Assembly: GCF_042984175.1 (NCBI RefSeq)
Contig: NZ_CP155569.1
Span: forward strand, 248,001 to 312,000
Source of the DNA: Mycoplasma_N cavipharyngis
Lineage (GTDB): Bacteria; Bacillota_I; Bacilli_A; Mycoplasmatales; Mycoplasmoidaceae
Reading direction: 5' to 3'
DNA: 64,000 nt
Every line of letters starts with the position of its first letter. The stretch's first letter is position 1. The position numbers and the translations under genes are program-made. Under the pieces are notes generated by a model, which had not been told where the DNA came from, did not search any database, and saw only the letters and a list, made by a program, of their open reading frames with translations. Shown here piece after piece: positions 32,915 to 46,671 of this stretch.

Positions 32915-35654
32915 GAATACTAATTTTTCTAAAAAAATAAAATGAAGTTTGTTTAAATTTTTCATTTTAGCAATCTTAACAGAAACAATTTGTCATCTTT
33001 TACTTTTTGCAATTATTTTTTTAATTAATTATTTAAATACTAAAGAAATTCCAAATTCATTTTTAGATTTTTTTCAAAAAAGTTATAAGTATTTAACTAT
33101 TAATATTTTAAATGGTCAATGATTATGGTTATTTATTGTTATAGAAATAATAATTATTGGATTAGTTTTAATTTATGTTGTTAGAGATCTTTATAAAAAA
33201 ATCAAAAAAGTTGATAAAGATACAATCGAAACTAAAGAAGATGATAAATGATTAATTAATGAATATAAAAACATTAATACACTAAAAAAAAATAAATCTC
33301 AAGTATTTTTTGATGATGTTTATGCTAATAATTTAAAAAATCCTGGTTGGTGTGTTAGAGCAAGTTTAAATAACAAGAAAAAACCAAAACAAATTAAATT
33401 TAATATGATTAATAATATTTCAGGATTAATCTTAGGAACAATCGGTTCAGGAAAAACGCAAAAAATTATTATTCCTACTTTAATTGGCAACAGTTGTTTG
33501 TCTCAAGATAAAATGGCATCTTTAATTATTACTGATCCTAAAGGTGAATTATTTAATACAACTTCAAAAATTTTGTTTAATCAAGGTTATCAAATTAAAG
33601 TTTTAAATTTTCGTGATGGTAAAAAATCTTCGAAATGAAATCCATTACATTTAATATGAGTTAATTACCAATTTTGTTTAAATGCTGAAAAAAATATTAA
33701 ATTACTTGAAAAACAAAAAAATACTTTATGAGATCAAGCGCAAAACCTTTTAGAAATCAACAAAATTAAATCGAGCAAAATTAATGTTCCTAATCTTTTA
33801 GAAGCTAATGATTTTAATTTATTAATCAAAGATGAAAATTATCTTTTAGAACCAAAAAGTTTAATTAAATTAAAAAATTTAATTGAAACAATTAAAACAA
33901 TCAATTTAAAAATAAATGCTTATCAACAAAAAACAAGTTTGCATTTACAAAAATATCAAAAAGAAATTTTATTAGTTGCAGAAAATATTGTGCCAGTAAA
34001 TGATAAATCAACTGATCGTTTTTGAGATGATTCTGCAAGAAAAATTTTAACTGCTGGTATTTATGCGATGTTAGTTGATTCAAATTTTAATTTAGAGAAT
34101 TTTAATTTATTTAATTTAGCAGTTAATTTAAATAATGAAGATAATTTTAAAAATTATATCAACCAACTAGATATTAATCATCCTGCTAAAATTGCCATGG
34201 GCAATTGAGCAGATCAAACAAAAGACAATAAAACTTTAGATTCGATTTTTTCAACTTTGAAAAGTAAGATTAATATTTTTTTAAACGATGTTAATTTAAA
34301 TCATATTACTAAATTAAATTCATTTAGTTTAGCTGATCTTGATGAAAAACCAACAGCCTTATTTTTAATTATTCCTGATGATAATACGATTTATTCACAA
34401 CTGATTCAAATTTTTTTAAACCAACAGTATCAAAGTTTAGTTTATAAAGCAGAAAACTTGCCTGATCAAAAATTAAAACGTAAAGTTTTATTTGTTTTAG
34501 AAGAATTTGGCAATATTGGTAAAATCGAAAACTTTGATAAATGAATTGCAGTATCAAGATCAAGAGGTATGCATTGATTAATTTGTGTTCAAGATATATT
34601 ACAAGTAACAAATTTGTATGGTGATAAAGCTGGTGAAACGATTATTAACCAATGTAGTTTGTGGATTTTTTTAAACTCTAAAAGCGATGCAACTAAACAA
34701 CAAGTGTTGAAATTAATTGGTAATAAAAAAGAAGGTGAGATTGCAAATCAAAGTTTAAATCCGACTGGTCTTGAACAAAATTTAAGTGAAAGTTTTCAAG
34801 AAAAACCATTGCTGAATTATGAAGATTTATCAAGAATGCCAGCTGATGGAGCGTTGTTGCTTTTAGATAATCATAAACCTAGTTTTATTAAATGTGGCAT
34901 GGCTTATCAATTATTTCAAAATGAACCTGATTATCAAAAATCAGTTGTATTTGCTAGAAACGAAATAATTAAAAACATAAACCCATTTTATCTTTCAGGT
35001 AATAAATTTAATTATGGAGCAATTGAAGATGGATGAAAAAATATGCGAACTAAAATAATTAATCATTTTTTTCCAAACGAATTTGATGATGAAGCTAAAA
35101 TTCGCTTAGATTTAATTAAATATTTATTTATTGAATTTAACAAATTTTTTCAATCAATTACTTCTAAGAAGGAAATTGAAATTATTAATCAACAAAAAAA
35201 ATTAATTTGAGATGATTTGACAAAATGATCGCAATTAACCCTAAAAGTAATTTGAAAAAAACAAAAAGAAAATTTTGATCAAGATATATATCAAATTGGA
35301 TGTGATACCATTAGTGATTTTTCATTAAACAACATTGTAAATTTAGATTTAGAAAAATTTGAAACATGAATTAATAATAAAGGTAATTTGTCTAAGCCCC
35401 CACACATTAAATTAGATTCTTATATATTGCCAATGAATTCACAAAATAATTCTAATCAAGTTGAAATGTTTGCTTTTGAATATCAAGAAGAAAAAATTGC
35501 TATTTTTGAGTTTTTAAAAATTCAAAACATAGTTATTAATCAAATTTATCATAATTGAACTCAATGTGAATTACTTGACTGGACTGAAAAAGATTTAACT
35601 TTATTAACAGAATTAAACTTGGAATTAAATAAATTAGAATTAAAGGATTTTTAA
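32889..35654 (+). CDS. ICE type IV coupling protein (VirD4/TraG-like ATPase)
   Basis: 921 residues; start ATG 32889 inside the previous gene. Two N-terminal membrane segments (about 22-45 and 72-95) anchor the ATPase, which brings DNA to the conjugation channel. Walker A GTIGSGKT at G183-T190, then SLIITDPKGELF (the TraG/VirD4 family motif), and Walker B KVLFVLEEFGNIG near residue 535, followed by SRSRGMHWLICVQDILQV and INQCSLWIFL. This set is diagnostic for VirD4/TraG. The C-terminal 220 residues are an ICE-specific extension. Many Trp-TGA codons; frame intact throughout. Probably essential for transfer. Confidence 0.92.
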
Positions 35655-36086
35655 ATGATTAACAACCAAAAACTAAAAAGACCATACCGATTAAATTTAC
35701 GCTTTAAAAATGATCAATTACTAAATCGATTTTATGAAGGTTATGAATTAATGACTATTAAAAACGCTGGTGGTGTTTATTCATTGAATGAATATATCAA
35801 CCAACTTTTAGAATTTAGTTTAAATTTGTTTCTTGCTAAAAATCAAAACGGTTTAATTGCTGAAGTTATTGAGCCGTTATTAGAAAACAATGAAAAGATT
35901 TATGAAAAAATCATTCGACAAGGCAAAATTCTTAATAACTTAAATTTAAGTATTAATAAATTAATTAATTGCAAAGAATTTAAATCAAATATTGCTTCTG
36001 AAAAAGATAATTCTAATAACCAAAATAATCTAGAAATTAAAAAAAGATTATTTGATCAAGCAAAATTAATGAATGATAACAAATAA
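35655..36086 (+). CDS. Small ICE protein, 143 residues, unknown function
   Basis: ATG directly abuts the stop of the coupling protein, with AAAGGA upstream. Basic N-terminus (KLKRPYRLNLRFKNDQLLNR) and helical C-terminus. SLNEYINQLLEFSLNLFL looks like the second half of a ribbon-helix-helix fold, so DNA binding or relaxosome accessory function is possible, but this is a guess. Sits between VirD4-like and VirB4-like genes. Confidence 0.6.
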   Translation: MINNQKLKRPYRLNLRFKNDQLLNRFYEGYELMTIKNAGGVYSLNEYINQLLEFSLNLFLAKNQNGLIAEVIEPLLENNEKIYEKIIRQGKILNNLNLSINKLINCKEFKSNIASEKDNSNNQNNLEIKKRLFDQAKLMNDNK

Positions 36087-36088
36087 TC

Positions 36089-38887
36089 ATGAGAAGAAAT
36101 TTAGTTATTAAAAATTTAAGTGTTTATAAAAGATTATATGCCAACTTTCAAACATATGAATATTTTATTATTCTAGTTTATTTAGGCATTGGTTTTATTA
36201 CAGGAATGTTAGGTACGCCTGAAAAATGGGATTTAGCAATTAAAGTGTTAATTTCAATTATTTTAATTGCTATGATGGGTATTACTTTTATTCCATTGAA
36301 AAAACATAACGCTAGACTACATACTATATTTTTTCGTTGAATTAGGTTTCAAATATCACCAAAAATCAATAATGATCCCAAATATATCATTCCTTATGAA
36401 AAATTAGTTGATGAAAATACGATTGCAACTTTTAGTAGTTTTGGAGTTGGAACTGAAAGAATTAGTTCAAGAATTTATATCCAAGCAATTAATATTGACG
36501 GACGGGATTTGAATTTAGAAGATCAAGTAAAACAAAGTTTAATTTTAGAAAGTTTAAAAAATTTTTTTGTTAATAATGAAGGTAATTATTCATTAGTAAA
36601 AATTGTTGAACCAAAAAACTTTTTAAAAGGAATTGAATCAATAATCAAAAAATACAAAATGGTTAAACCAACTAATTCTCAAGTAAATGATTTTTGAAAA
36701 GCAAAAATTGATTTTTGAAAGAATTATGGTGATCATCAAGAAGATTTTAAAGCTGGTTTTTACTTATTTATTTATGATACTAACTTAAATAATCTAAATA
36801 CAAAAACAAGTAATGCAATTTATTTGTTATCAAACATGGGTAATAAAATAAAAAAATGTACTGCTTTAAAAATTGTTAATGTGTTATCAAGATTAATTAA
36901 TCCAAATCCTTTTAAAGAAGAAATTAAACAAGATGAATTAGAAGCAAATAAAAATAATTTAAATGTTTTATTAGCGCCTAGTAATATTGTATGAAATCAC
37001 AATAAGTACATTATTGATGATTTTATTGAAACAAGTATTTTATCAATATCAGATACATATCAAAGCCTACCTGATTTCTGATTAGAAAATTTAGCACAAA
37101 ACAATAATCTTAATTTTGTTTTCAATTTAAAAAAATGAAGTCAAGAACAGCAAGAAAATGAGATCACAAAAGCTAAAGTCAACATGGAGGCAAGTTATTC
37201 ACCAAGAAAAAAACAAGTTAATCAAATTCGTAATCAAAACATCGTAAATATTTTGACTGAATTACAAGAGCAAATTGCTCTAAAACAAGAAAATTTAAAA
37301 AAAGGTAATTTATATTTAATGCCAGTTGGCTTTGCAATTAAAGAAAAAAATCAAACTAATGTTGGTGTTGAAAGAGTAAAAAAAGATTTAATTTATGAAC
37401 TTAAAACAAACCAAAGATTTCTAACTAATGATTTACATTTTTTACAAGAAGATGGTTTTTTAGCTATGCTTCCAAAAAACTTAGATCAATTAGCAAGCAA
37501 AAATGAATTTACATTAACTTCTGAAACATGTGCTAGTTCTTATCCTTTTAATTCAGTGGAATTAGTTGATACTAATTTACCTGATTTTTGAGGAGTTGAT
37601 AATAATAATGAAACAATTGCAATTGATTTGTTTGCTCGAACATCAAGTCGGAAAAATTCTAATATGGTGATATTAGGCAAATCAGGTGCAGGTAAATCTT
37701 ATTTTTTATCAATGATTATTGCAACTAATACTTTATATCAAAGAAGAATTATTATTTTTGATTTTGAACAAGCATTCAAAAAGTTAGCTAATGGTTTTAA
37801 TGGTGACATTATTGATGTTGCATCAGTTGATAGTAGAATTAATCCATTGCAAATATTTGTCATTCAAGATGCTGATGAAACTGGTAAAGATTTAAAAACT
37901 AATTATGTTGGTAATCATATTTTGTTTTTAAAAAACTGGTTTAAAGCCGTTTTTTCTTCTTTTACTTTAACTGGTGAAATTAATGAAAGTATTAATTCTT
38001 TTGAAGAAGATTTATTAGCAGATTTATTAAGAGAATTATATTTGGATTTTGAAATTAATAATTCTAATGTTGGTACTAAAACAGTAGATCAGTTTCCAAT
38101 TTTTAATGATTTGTACAAACTAGCAATTAAAAAAATAAATCTTTTATTATCAACTAATAAAGAATTATCACCATCCAACAGACAAAAAATGTTGGAATAT
38201 ACCAAAATTAGTAGATTATTACAAAGACTAACAACGATTAGATGAAATGAAGATACTAATGATTATCAAAATGAAGAAGGACAGTTTGGCAGATATTTCA
38301 ATGGAATAACAACTTTAAGAACAATTTCAAACTTAACTGTTTTTGATTTTTATCAAATGGGCGATGATGTTGATAAAAATTGAAGGTATGGGACGCAAAT
38401 GTTGTTATTGAACTATGTTAATGCTGAAATTCAAAAAAACGATAAAATGGCCAATAACGAAATTTTAGTATTTATTGATGAAGCTCATAAAATGCTTGAT
38501 AAACAACAACCATTTTTCTTAAATTTTTTAGCAAGAACATATAAACAAATTAGAAAGAAAAAAGGTTCAATTGTAATTGCAACTCAAAATCCAGAAGATT
38601 TTTTAGATGATGAAGAAACTAAAAAGAAAACTAAAGCAGCAATTAATAATTCGCAATATTTAGCAATTTTCAATTTAGAAACTTCAAATATCCAGCAATT
38701 GCAAGAAACAATTTTTAATCATAGTTTAAATGATAGTGAAGTTAATTCGATTATTCGTGCAGAAACTGGGTGGTGTTATTTAAGAATTTCAGAAAAAGAA
38801 AAACATTTTCTTAAAGTTGCTGCTGAACCATGAGTCAAAAATTTAATTGAATTACATGCTAAAAAACCAGAAAATCAAGGAAGATAA
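36089..38887 (+). CDS. ICE conjugal transfer ATPase (VirB4/TraE-like)
   Basis: 932 residues. Energises the type IV secretion channel. Two membrane segments at the N-terminus (YFIILVYLGIGFITGML and VLISIILIAMMGITFI), typical of VirB3-VirB4 fusions. Walker A LGKSGAGKSYFL at about residues 530-537; Walker B ILVFIDEAHKML near 791, followed by SIVIATQNPEDFL, the VirB4 motif. Matches the Mbov_0397-type ICE conjugal transfer ATPase in size and order. Starts two bases after the preceding stop; frame intact with many Trp-TGA. Confidence 0.93.
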
Positions 38888-38889
38888 AA

Positions 38890-39750
38890 ATGAGAAAAAA
38901 TCAAAATCAAAGACTTTATTTATTAATGATTTTTATTGGAATTACTTGAACTTGATTAGGTGTAAGTGGTTGTAGCGTTTTTAGTAATAACAATAATAGC
39001 AATCCATCTAATTCCAATAAATCTAATAATCCTAATAATTCTAATAATCCAATTAATACTAATCTAAACAATCCTAATAATCAATCTAAAATAATGTTTT
39101 GTTCAACAGTTATTAAAAAAGAAGAACAAGAGAAAATGGCTGTTGATGATTATAACAGAAGTGGTAATTGTTATTATGACATTAATTATTTAATGAGTAA
39201 AAAACCTTGAACGGAAAACACAATTAAAACTAATTGAACTAATCAATTCGTTCATTTAAAACAATGAAACAATTATGCAGTAGAACAAGTTGAACAATGA
39301 AAATCAGTTGCGCTTAAGTATGGTTTAAATAATGAAAAAGATCCTGAATTTATTCGTTCAGTTAAATCGATTGATATTGGCTTAAGTTCTTTAAACAACT
39401 TTAGAATATTTTATTTAATTCTTAGTCGATTTGCCTTTTTAAACAAATATCAAAGTGATTGAAGCAAATGAAAACAAGATCATTTAATCAAGTTGAAAAA
39501 AATTGTTAGTAATATTTATCAAAATAAAAAATTAAACTTTGATTTAAAAGATCTTAGATTTCAAACTGAATCAGAAAAAATTAATTTTAATTTTTACATT
39601 GATGAAGTTAAAGAGTTTTTTATTGATGATGCACAAGATCAATTTAATCAAGTAGTAGTTAAGTTTAATCAACAAGTTATTTTAGATTTAATTCATGATT
39701 TAAATAGTTGATATCAAAAACTAAAAAATTATCAAATTAAGAAAAAATAA
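38890..39750 (+). CDS. ICE lipoprotein, 286 residues
   Basis: Signal peptide with lipobox LGVSGCSV (Cys28), then an Asn/Ser/Pro-rich linker of repeated NPNNSNN-like units, then a helical charged domain. Its ATG is two bases after the VirB4-like stop. ICEs of mycoplasmas carry a surface lipoprotein in the transfer region that takes part in conjugation; by position this is that gene. No further match. Confidence 0.75.
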
Positions 39751-39768
39751 AGAGAAAAAAATTAAATT

Positions 39769-40167
39769 ATGACAAACATTTTAAATAATATTTTTGCTGA
39801 AGCTCCAGATATTAATAAAACGATTGAAAGTACAGTAAGTTCCTTTTGAAGTCAAGCCCGACCTTTTATTTGAGGCATTGGGGTAAGTTTAACAATTGCT
39901 TTAGCGATTATTAGTTGTTTAGTATTGTTTTTTAAAGCAAAAATGGCTGCAACTGGTGATGAGCAAATAGCAGCACAAAACAGATTAAAAAAAGGTATTT
40001 TATATATTTCAATTTCAGTTGTTGCAATATTTATTCTTTTAGGAGTTTTAGATGGAGTTATGAGCCGATTTGATGGAGGAAGTAAAAGTAATACTTCATT
40101 ACTGATAAACAATTTAACAAGTGAATTTGTATTTAAATATCCAAGATTTAATTTTTTAACAATTTAA
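39769..40167 (+). CDS. VirB2/pilin-like ICE transfer protein
   Basis: 132 residues with two membrane segments (FIWGIGVSLTIALAIISCLVLFF and ILYISISVVAIFILLGVLDG) flanking a short basic loop (KAKMAATGDEQIAAQNRLKK). This is the topology of VirB2-type pilins and of the Mbov_0395-type pilin-like ICE proteins, which have the same position before the VirB6-like gene. AAATTATG start with weak ribosome site GAGA upstream. Confidence 0.75.
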
Positions 40168-40183
40168 TAAAAAGGGGTTGTAA

Positions 40184-42082
40184 ATGGGTTGATTTTTTGA
40201 TGTAATTGGAAAAGCGATTGGTACAGTTTTTGAAGCAGTGTTTCAAAAAATTATTGCTTGATTTTTTTGAAACTTTATTATAACACCCATTTTACAAATC
40301 ATGGATGGAGTTGAAAAAGTGTTTACGTGACTTTCTCAAGGTTTAATCCAAAAATTAGTTTACAACGGTGATTTAAGTAATGGGTTTCAATTAGCTAATG
40401 TAACAACCGCTTTTTGAATTATGCTTAGTTTAGCGATTGTATTAGGTGTTTTAATACTATGTGCTAATTGAGTGGTTAGTTTTTTTCGCGATGTTGATAG
40501 ACAAAGACTAAATTTAATTAACGGTTCAAAATTCTTACTTTTAGGAGTTTTTGGTGTTTTTATTTTGCCTTTATTATTATGACTTTCAATTTATGGGATT
40601 AATGCCATTTTACATTCAGTTATTAAACAAGCTGGAGGTGGAGTAACAATTAGTGATCAAATGTATTACTTAGGTGCTAATCCAAAAACTAAAGTAGTAG
40701 CTCGTGAAGGTGATTATAGTATGCCTGATAATTGAAGAGAATACAATTATATTCTTCAAATTTTTGGTTTAGGATTTGTATTTGTGGGATTAGGCATGCT
40801 TGTTTTTTTAGTTGCTGCTAAAACTTGAGACATCTTTTTCTTATTTCTGATTTCGCCATTTATAGTTATGAGCACAACTGTTGATCATGGACGTAGAATG
40901 AAATTATGGTTAGAAAGTATTTCAGGCAAAATTTTAGGAATTGGCTTTTTACCATTAGGATTTACTTTATTTAATATTTATATCAAAATAACAACAAGCA
41001 TTTTAAATGATGGTTCATTTCCTGAAGGTAATGCTTTAGCTCATCAAGTAGCCAAACTAGTTATTATTGTTGCTGGAGTTTTAGGATTGCAAAACATTGG
41101 TCAATTAATTGCCACGTTCATTGGTGAAAAAATGGGAATTCAAGAAGCAGCAGAAACAAGTAATCAAATGAAAATGATTGGTGCTATGGCTGTTGGTGGT
41201 GTTGCTTTAGTAGGTAAAGCAGCTAAAGGTGCTAGAAGATTGATTGGTGGTCAACGTTCTAAAGAAGCCAATGATTGAATGAAAAAAACTAGGGCTGAAA
41301 ATATAAAAAATGGTTTAGGTAGAAATTTAACTGATAAACAAAAACAAGAATATCATGAAAAATTTGGAATGCATACTAGAGGTGGTTTGTTAGGTTTAAA
41401 TGCTAAAGTATTTCGTTTTAAAAGAGAACAATTTGCTCAAGCAGCAGCATATGGTGGTGGGTTAGGCGGTTGAATGGCTGCTAAGGGAATTAATCGTAAA
41501 TTACCAAGTCATATTAAAAAATCAATGAAAATGGGCTGAGCAAGATTAGGTAAAAACCAAGTTGAACGCAGTGCTGAAATTCAAGCAGGAAGAAAAATGA
41601 ATGCTCAAGAATGGTTTAAAAAAGATGATTATTTACTAAAAGATAATAAATGAAAAGAAGGTGATTGGGTAGATGAAGAAACCAATCAATTTAAAGACGT
41701 AAAAGGAATAAATAAAAATTATCACAAGAAATTAAACGAACTTATGAGAATGGGTGATGACATTCAAGTTGATAAAAAAACGGCTTTATTAAACCGTGAG
41801 TATCAAGAAGCATTAACGCACGCTCAAGAAAAAGCAAGAATTGGAATTAATGATAAAAATATTCATTCAGTTGAAAATAAAAGAGTTTTTTTAACTAGCA
41901 CTGAATTAAAAGCTAAAAAACTTAAAGCCAAATTAATTAAAAAAGCTAAAGGCAATGCTTATAAACTTGATGAAATCCAATACGAACCTAAAATGCAAAA
42001 ATATCGTCATCAAGCATCAAGAATTGCTGCTAAATATGATACTTCAAAACGAAACAAAAGAGAAGTTCCTAAACCTAAATAA
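40184..42082 (+). CDS. VirB6/TrbL-like polytopic ICE channel protein
   Basis: 632 residues; about six membrane segments in the first 330 residues (for example FWIMLSLAIVLGVLILCAN, FLLLGVFGVFILPLLLWLSI, FGLGFVFVGLGMLVFLVAA, LVIIVAGVLGLQNIGQLIA), then a long, strongly basic, soluble C-terminal half (RRLIGGQRSKEANDWMKKTR ... KRNKREVPKPK). Such a layout matches VirB6/TrbL inner-membrane channel proteins and the Mbov_0396-type ICE transmembrane protein. RBS AAAAGGGG precedes the ATG. Frame intact with Trp-TGA. Confidence 0.8.
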
Positions 42083-42109
42083 GAATATCTTAATAATTAA
42101 GCAAGATAT

Positions 42110-42652
42110 TTATAGATATTTATAAGAGAAATCAGAATAACGACTACTTTCACCTTCTTTAGATTCAAAAATTTTATCCTTTCATTGATGATATTCAGGA
42201 TGCTTTTTAACAGTTTCATAAAATCATTTTTCATATTTACTTGTGCCACTTCGTTTACCTCTAGCTCCATAAGTATAACCTTCATCATCCTTAAAAATTT
42301 TTCGTCTATTTCTGACAATATCTATATTTTCTCTCATAACTCTTTTTAAATAATTAAAAGTTCTAATATCCCAATACTTTTTGTAAATTCATTTAATAAT
42401 AAAAGGCGAAATAATTAAAAGAAATAAAACAATTATGAAATTAACAAGAACAATAATTCAAGCAAATACATTACCAATCCATCCACTTGCTTCACTTGGA
42501 AAGACAGTAATCATTTTATTCCATCATTCTTTAGTCCAAAATAAAGGAGGTCATCAATGTGTAAAAAACTCTACTTCCTCACTATTTAAAATGGGAATAA
42601 TAATATTACCAATGACTCAAAAAACAACAAGAAAAATTATGATTCGAAGCAT
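42110..42652 (-). CDS. Opposite-strand two-pass membrane protein inside the ICE
   Basis: 180 residues, on the minus strand, visible only if TGA is read as Trp (Trp codons break all shorter ORFs). Begins MLRIIIFLVVFWVIGNIIIP (membrane segment 1), then a Trp-rich outer loop (FFTHWWPPLFWTKEWWNKM), segment 2 (VFAWIIVLVNFIIVLFLLII), and a soluble tail YTYGARGKRSGTSKYEKWFY ... SYKYL; TAA at 42112-42110. Plus-strand ORF predictions here are its shadows. It lies head-to-tail against the VirB6-like gene and divergent from the 42752 gene. All other ICE genes run the other way, so it is a separately expressed gene, perhaps entry exclusion, regulation or cargo. Function unknown. Confidence 0.65.
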
Positions 42653-42751
42653 TTTTAAAATTTTAGAAATTGAATTAAATTATAGAAATTTAGATAATAA
42701 GAATTTTATCAAATTTAATTAAACGAATTAAAAGAAACTAATTAGAAAACA

Positions 42752-45700
42752 ATGAAAAAAACATGATTAAAATCAATTTGAATAATCTTTTTGTTACCAT
42801 TAGCAGCAATTAGTTTTAATCAAGAAAATAAAACTAATATTATAAAACAAGCAGTATTAGATAATAAAAAAGATAATCTGGTTAATAATAACTTTACTAA
42901 AATTTATGCAGCTGATCATGATCAAGGAATAACTTATAGCATACCTAAAATTCATTTTGAAGATTTTAAATCAAAAGGTCTAGGTGGAATAACAAGTTTA
43001 TATCAATCATTAAAAGATTACGAACGAACTCCAAATAAAACCTATTTTAAATCATCTAAAAAAAGTGTCGATTTATCAGAAGATCAATTTAATCGTAACT
43101 GAATTCTAACCAAAATCGATCCATTAAGAAATGCCAAATTGCAATTTAAGTTTAGTAATTTTGCTTCTAGCATCTTATTTAAAAATTATTTTGTGGAACG
43201 TTATATAAAAAATGAAGCATTTGGAGGTCGTTATAATGAAGATGAAAAATGAGCTAATTTTAATGGTTATGGCATTAAAGACTTAACTCAATCTAGAGAA
43301 AATAATTTAAGTAATAATGCTAAAGAAATCAAATGATCTGAAATTCCTGAAACAAGTAAAGATGATGAAGCAAAAAAGTTTGTAATATTTAATGGTAGAA
43401 ACAATCAAAGAAAGTATTACAACGATTCTTATACTGATGCTAGCATTAATTTATTCATTAAAAAAGCAAAATGAAAGATTACTTGATGATTTGTAATTAA
43501 TACTAACTTTCATAATAAAATCAGTTTTCCAAGTGGTAGAACTAAATCATATGATGATGTTGCTGATCCTTCTTTATCAGCTGTTGGTTATAATTTAGAT
43601 TCAATTAATCTTGCTATAAATTATGTTCCTGATCAGTTTCAAGATCATTTTGATGATTTTAAAACTATTTTAGGTGAACCAATCAATATTCAATCAGATG
43701 AATCTAATTTACCAAATACAATCAATAATGCTAATCAAATTCGTAATATTATTAATGAAAGAATTAAAAATTTAAAAGAAAAATCAGCAATTAATCTTGA
43801 TGAGAATAGAAAATATTACATTTTTAATGATGGTAAATTTAGTGATATTACTTTTGAACCTGAAACTAATAATTTAGTATTAAGTTGAAATTTAAAATCT
43901 AAAAACCGCAACTTAAATTGAACTATTAGTATTCCTTGAAATATTACATTAAATGAAGAATATTATAAAAAACAAGTAAAAGATCGGGTTAATTTAATTC
44001 CAGGTTTAGTTCCTAAAATTGATCCAGTTAGTCAAAAATTTGTTTTAAATCAAAAAAAGAAAGTTCAATTTGTCAAAGATCAGTATGAACTAATCAGTAT
44101 TGATAGTAAAGGTTATGAAACAAGAGTTTATCATGCTCCAGTACAACTAAATTTTAGAAGTAATCAAGAACAAACTGAAGTTATTTATGTTAATGGCAAA
44201 GCTTTAGATGTTCTAAATTTATTATCAAACCAATTATTAAGAGATGGTCGGTTTGATTTTGTTGATGAGCAAAATAAATTAAAAAATCAAGCAAAAGAGC
44301 AAAATAATCAACAAACAACTAAAACTGAATACAAACAAAACGAATATTTGATTGAAGTTAAAAGAGATGATAAAAACAATTTAATTGCTGCTCAAAAAGA
44401 TCTAAAAACAATTTATCAATTAAAAATTATTGTTGAATCAAATTTAAATAATTTAGATTTAAAATACTTTGCTTGAAATCCAGATGCTGAAGGTAATGAG
44501 CATCAAAAATTATGAATTACGCCTAAAATTAAAGATGAAAATGGTGAAGAAATTGATAATCCTGAATATAATCCCAACATAAATCCAACAACAGGAACCA
44601 TTAAAAGAATTCTTTGAGTTAAAAAACCAGCCAACTTCCCTTTTTTAAGTGATCCTGATATTAGTGATGAAGCAAATATTGGTTATATTGCTGAAGGATC
44701 AATATCTTATAAAGGAATTAATCGACAGTTTTCAACTGATGAATTGCAAAAAGTTGATCAATATTCTTTAGGAGAACTAAAAAATAATCGTATTATTAAT
44801 GGTAATCAATTAAACATTGTTGATCAAAATAGTTGGATTTTTCCAACTAAACCAAATCGTTTGTTTGCCAAATTAAGCAAGCAAAATCAAACAACAAATG
44901 ATTATTTAATTAGTTTATTTACTTGAAATAGAATTGATCTAATTAATTTATATGCTTACATCAAAAAATCTACAGTTGAAAAAGAAATTTGATTAAACGG
45001 TTTAGCTAATGCAATTGGAGAAGCAATTATTAAATTAGTTGACAATCAAAAAAACTTAAGTTCATTAAACTTAAATTTTGTTGCTGCTGATGATTATAAC
45101 TACAATTTATTTTCAATTAAAGATATTAGTTATGCTAAACCTGTGGAAACAAAAAATAAGGATAAAGCAGACCAAGTTGCTGAAGCAAAAACTAATTTAG
45201 TTAATACTATTAAAACAAGAATTGAAACCGCAATCAAAAATTATGGTAGTAGTTTAGATTTTAATAAAGTAAAACTAAATCATTATTTAGAAAAAGATAT
45301 TAATCCTGATACAGATAATACTTTTCAAAGTATTTCTGGTTGATATCAATATTCAATCAACAAAAACAATAAATCCTTTGGCGCTAAAATTGTACAAATT
45401 CGTAGAGAAAATTTATCAAACAACCAAAAACCAGAAGATATTTTAAATGTCATAAATGAAAAATATGCTGTTGATTTTTGAACAACAATTCAAGCTAAAA
45501 AATTATTAAACTTCTTAAAAAAGGTTTATAAGATTGATGAAAAAGCAGCAAAAGAATTGCCTTATGAAGCAATTATGGCTGCTTGAAATGAATCATTATT
45601 TTTTAATTTAATTAACAATGAATCAATAATTAAGTTAAATGTTAATAATATTAATGATGATGATAACAATTTAACTAATCAACAAATTAGTGGTGATGAT

Positions 45701-46657
45701 AATAACTTAATTAGTTCAAAAAACTATTTAATTGATCCATTTAAAACTAATCAACCTGATCCAATTAAGTTAGAAAATCAAGTAACTAGTTATGTTGCTA
45801 ATAAATTAAATGATTTTGGCATTAATGATTATCAAATTCAAGCAAATGAGCAAACTTGAAAAGAATTAACTACTTTTAGTGAAAAAAGAAGAACAAACAA
45901 AGTCACAATTTTAATTGACTTTGGACAAAATGAGTCCTATCAAAAATTAAAACTAATTGTAATTAATAGTTTAGATCTTGAAGTTAATAAATTAGTTGAT
46001 TTATCTAAAATTTATTTTCCTGATTTAACAATCAATTCTACTGATCCAAATTATATAAAAAAATTAATTCCTAGTGCAATTACAGAGTATTTACGTAGAT
46101 GAACTAAACAACATGATTTATATCCAGATCTAAAATATAAAACTGATTTTGAATGAAAAATCATCAGAATTAATGGAGTTGAAAAAGATAATTGAACTAT
46201 TAGTGACTTAATTTGATCTAAAAAAGAACCAGAAAAAATAGCAGCAATCGCAATTAATTCAATTACTGATTCATTAAAAACAACTAATTCTAATAAGTGG
46301 GTTTTAATTAATAGTAATCAATTTGATCCAAAAAATAATCCTGTAATTGATTTAGCAAATTGCGTGGATGATGTTTGTTCAATTAGCAATTTACCAGGAC
46401 TTGATAATGTTGATCCATTTGATATTAATAATAAAATTGTTGAAAAAAATCAAAGTGAAACAACAAAAAGAATTTTATATTGAACTGTTCCATTAGCAAC
46501 AATAACAACAACAGGAGCAATTGCAGGTGGTCTAACTTGAAGATGAAGAAGATTTAATAAAGCAGGAATCAAAATTCCAAAATCAATGATTCCAAAAGAA
46601 AGTACAGTAGCAAATAAGAGTAATTTCAAATTTTTTATAAAAAGAAAAAATAAATAA
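42752..46657 (+). CDS. Very large ICE surface protein, 1301 residues
   Basis: Signal peptide (KSIWIIFLLPLAAISFN), a long outside region rich in Asn, Lys and Asp, and a membrane segment near the C-terminus (ILYWTVPLATITTTGAIAGGL, about residues 1242-1262) followed by a basic tail RWRRFNKAG. It matches the Mbov_0399-type ICE protein by size, topology and position just before the right-end genes. It may act in cell contact or mating. Continuous frame of 1302 codons with numerous Trp-TGA. Confidence 0.75.
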
Positions 46658-46671
46658 TTAAAGGTAATCTT

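Noticed and set aside
42097..42318. Minus-strand 73-codon ORF
   Set aside because: Wrong phase of the minus-strand gene at 42110-42652; the other phase gives a coherent two-pass membrane protein.
42435..42722. Plus-strand 95-codon ORF in the ICE
   Set aside because: Antisense to the better minus-strand membrane protein gene 42110-42652.
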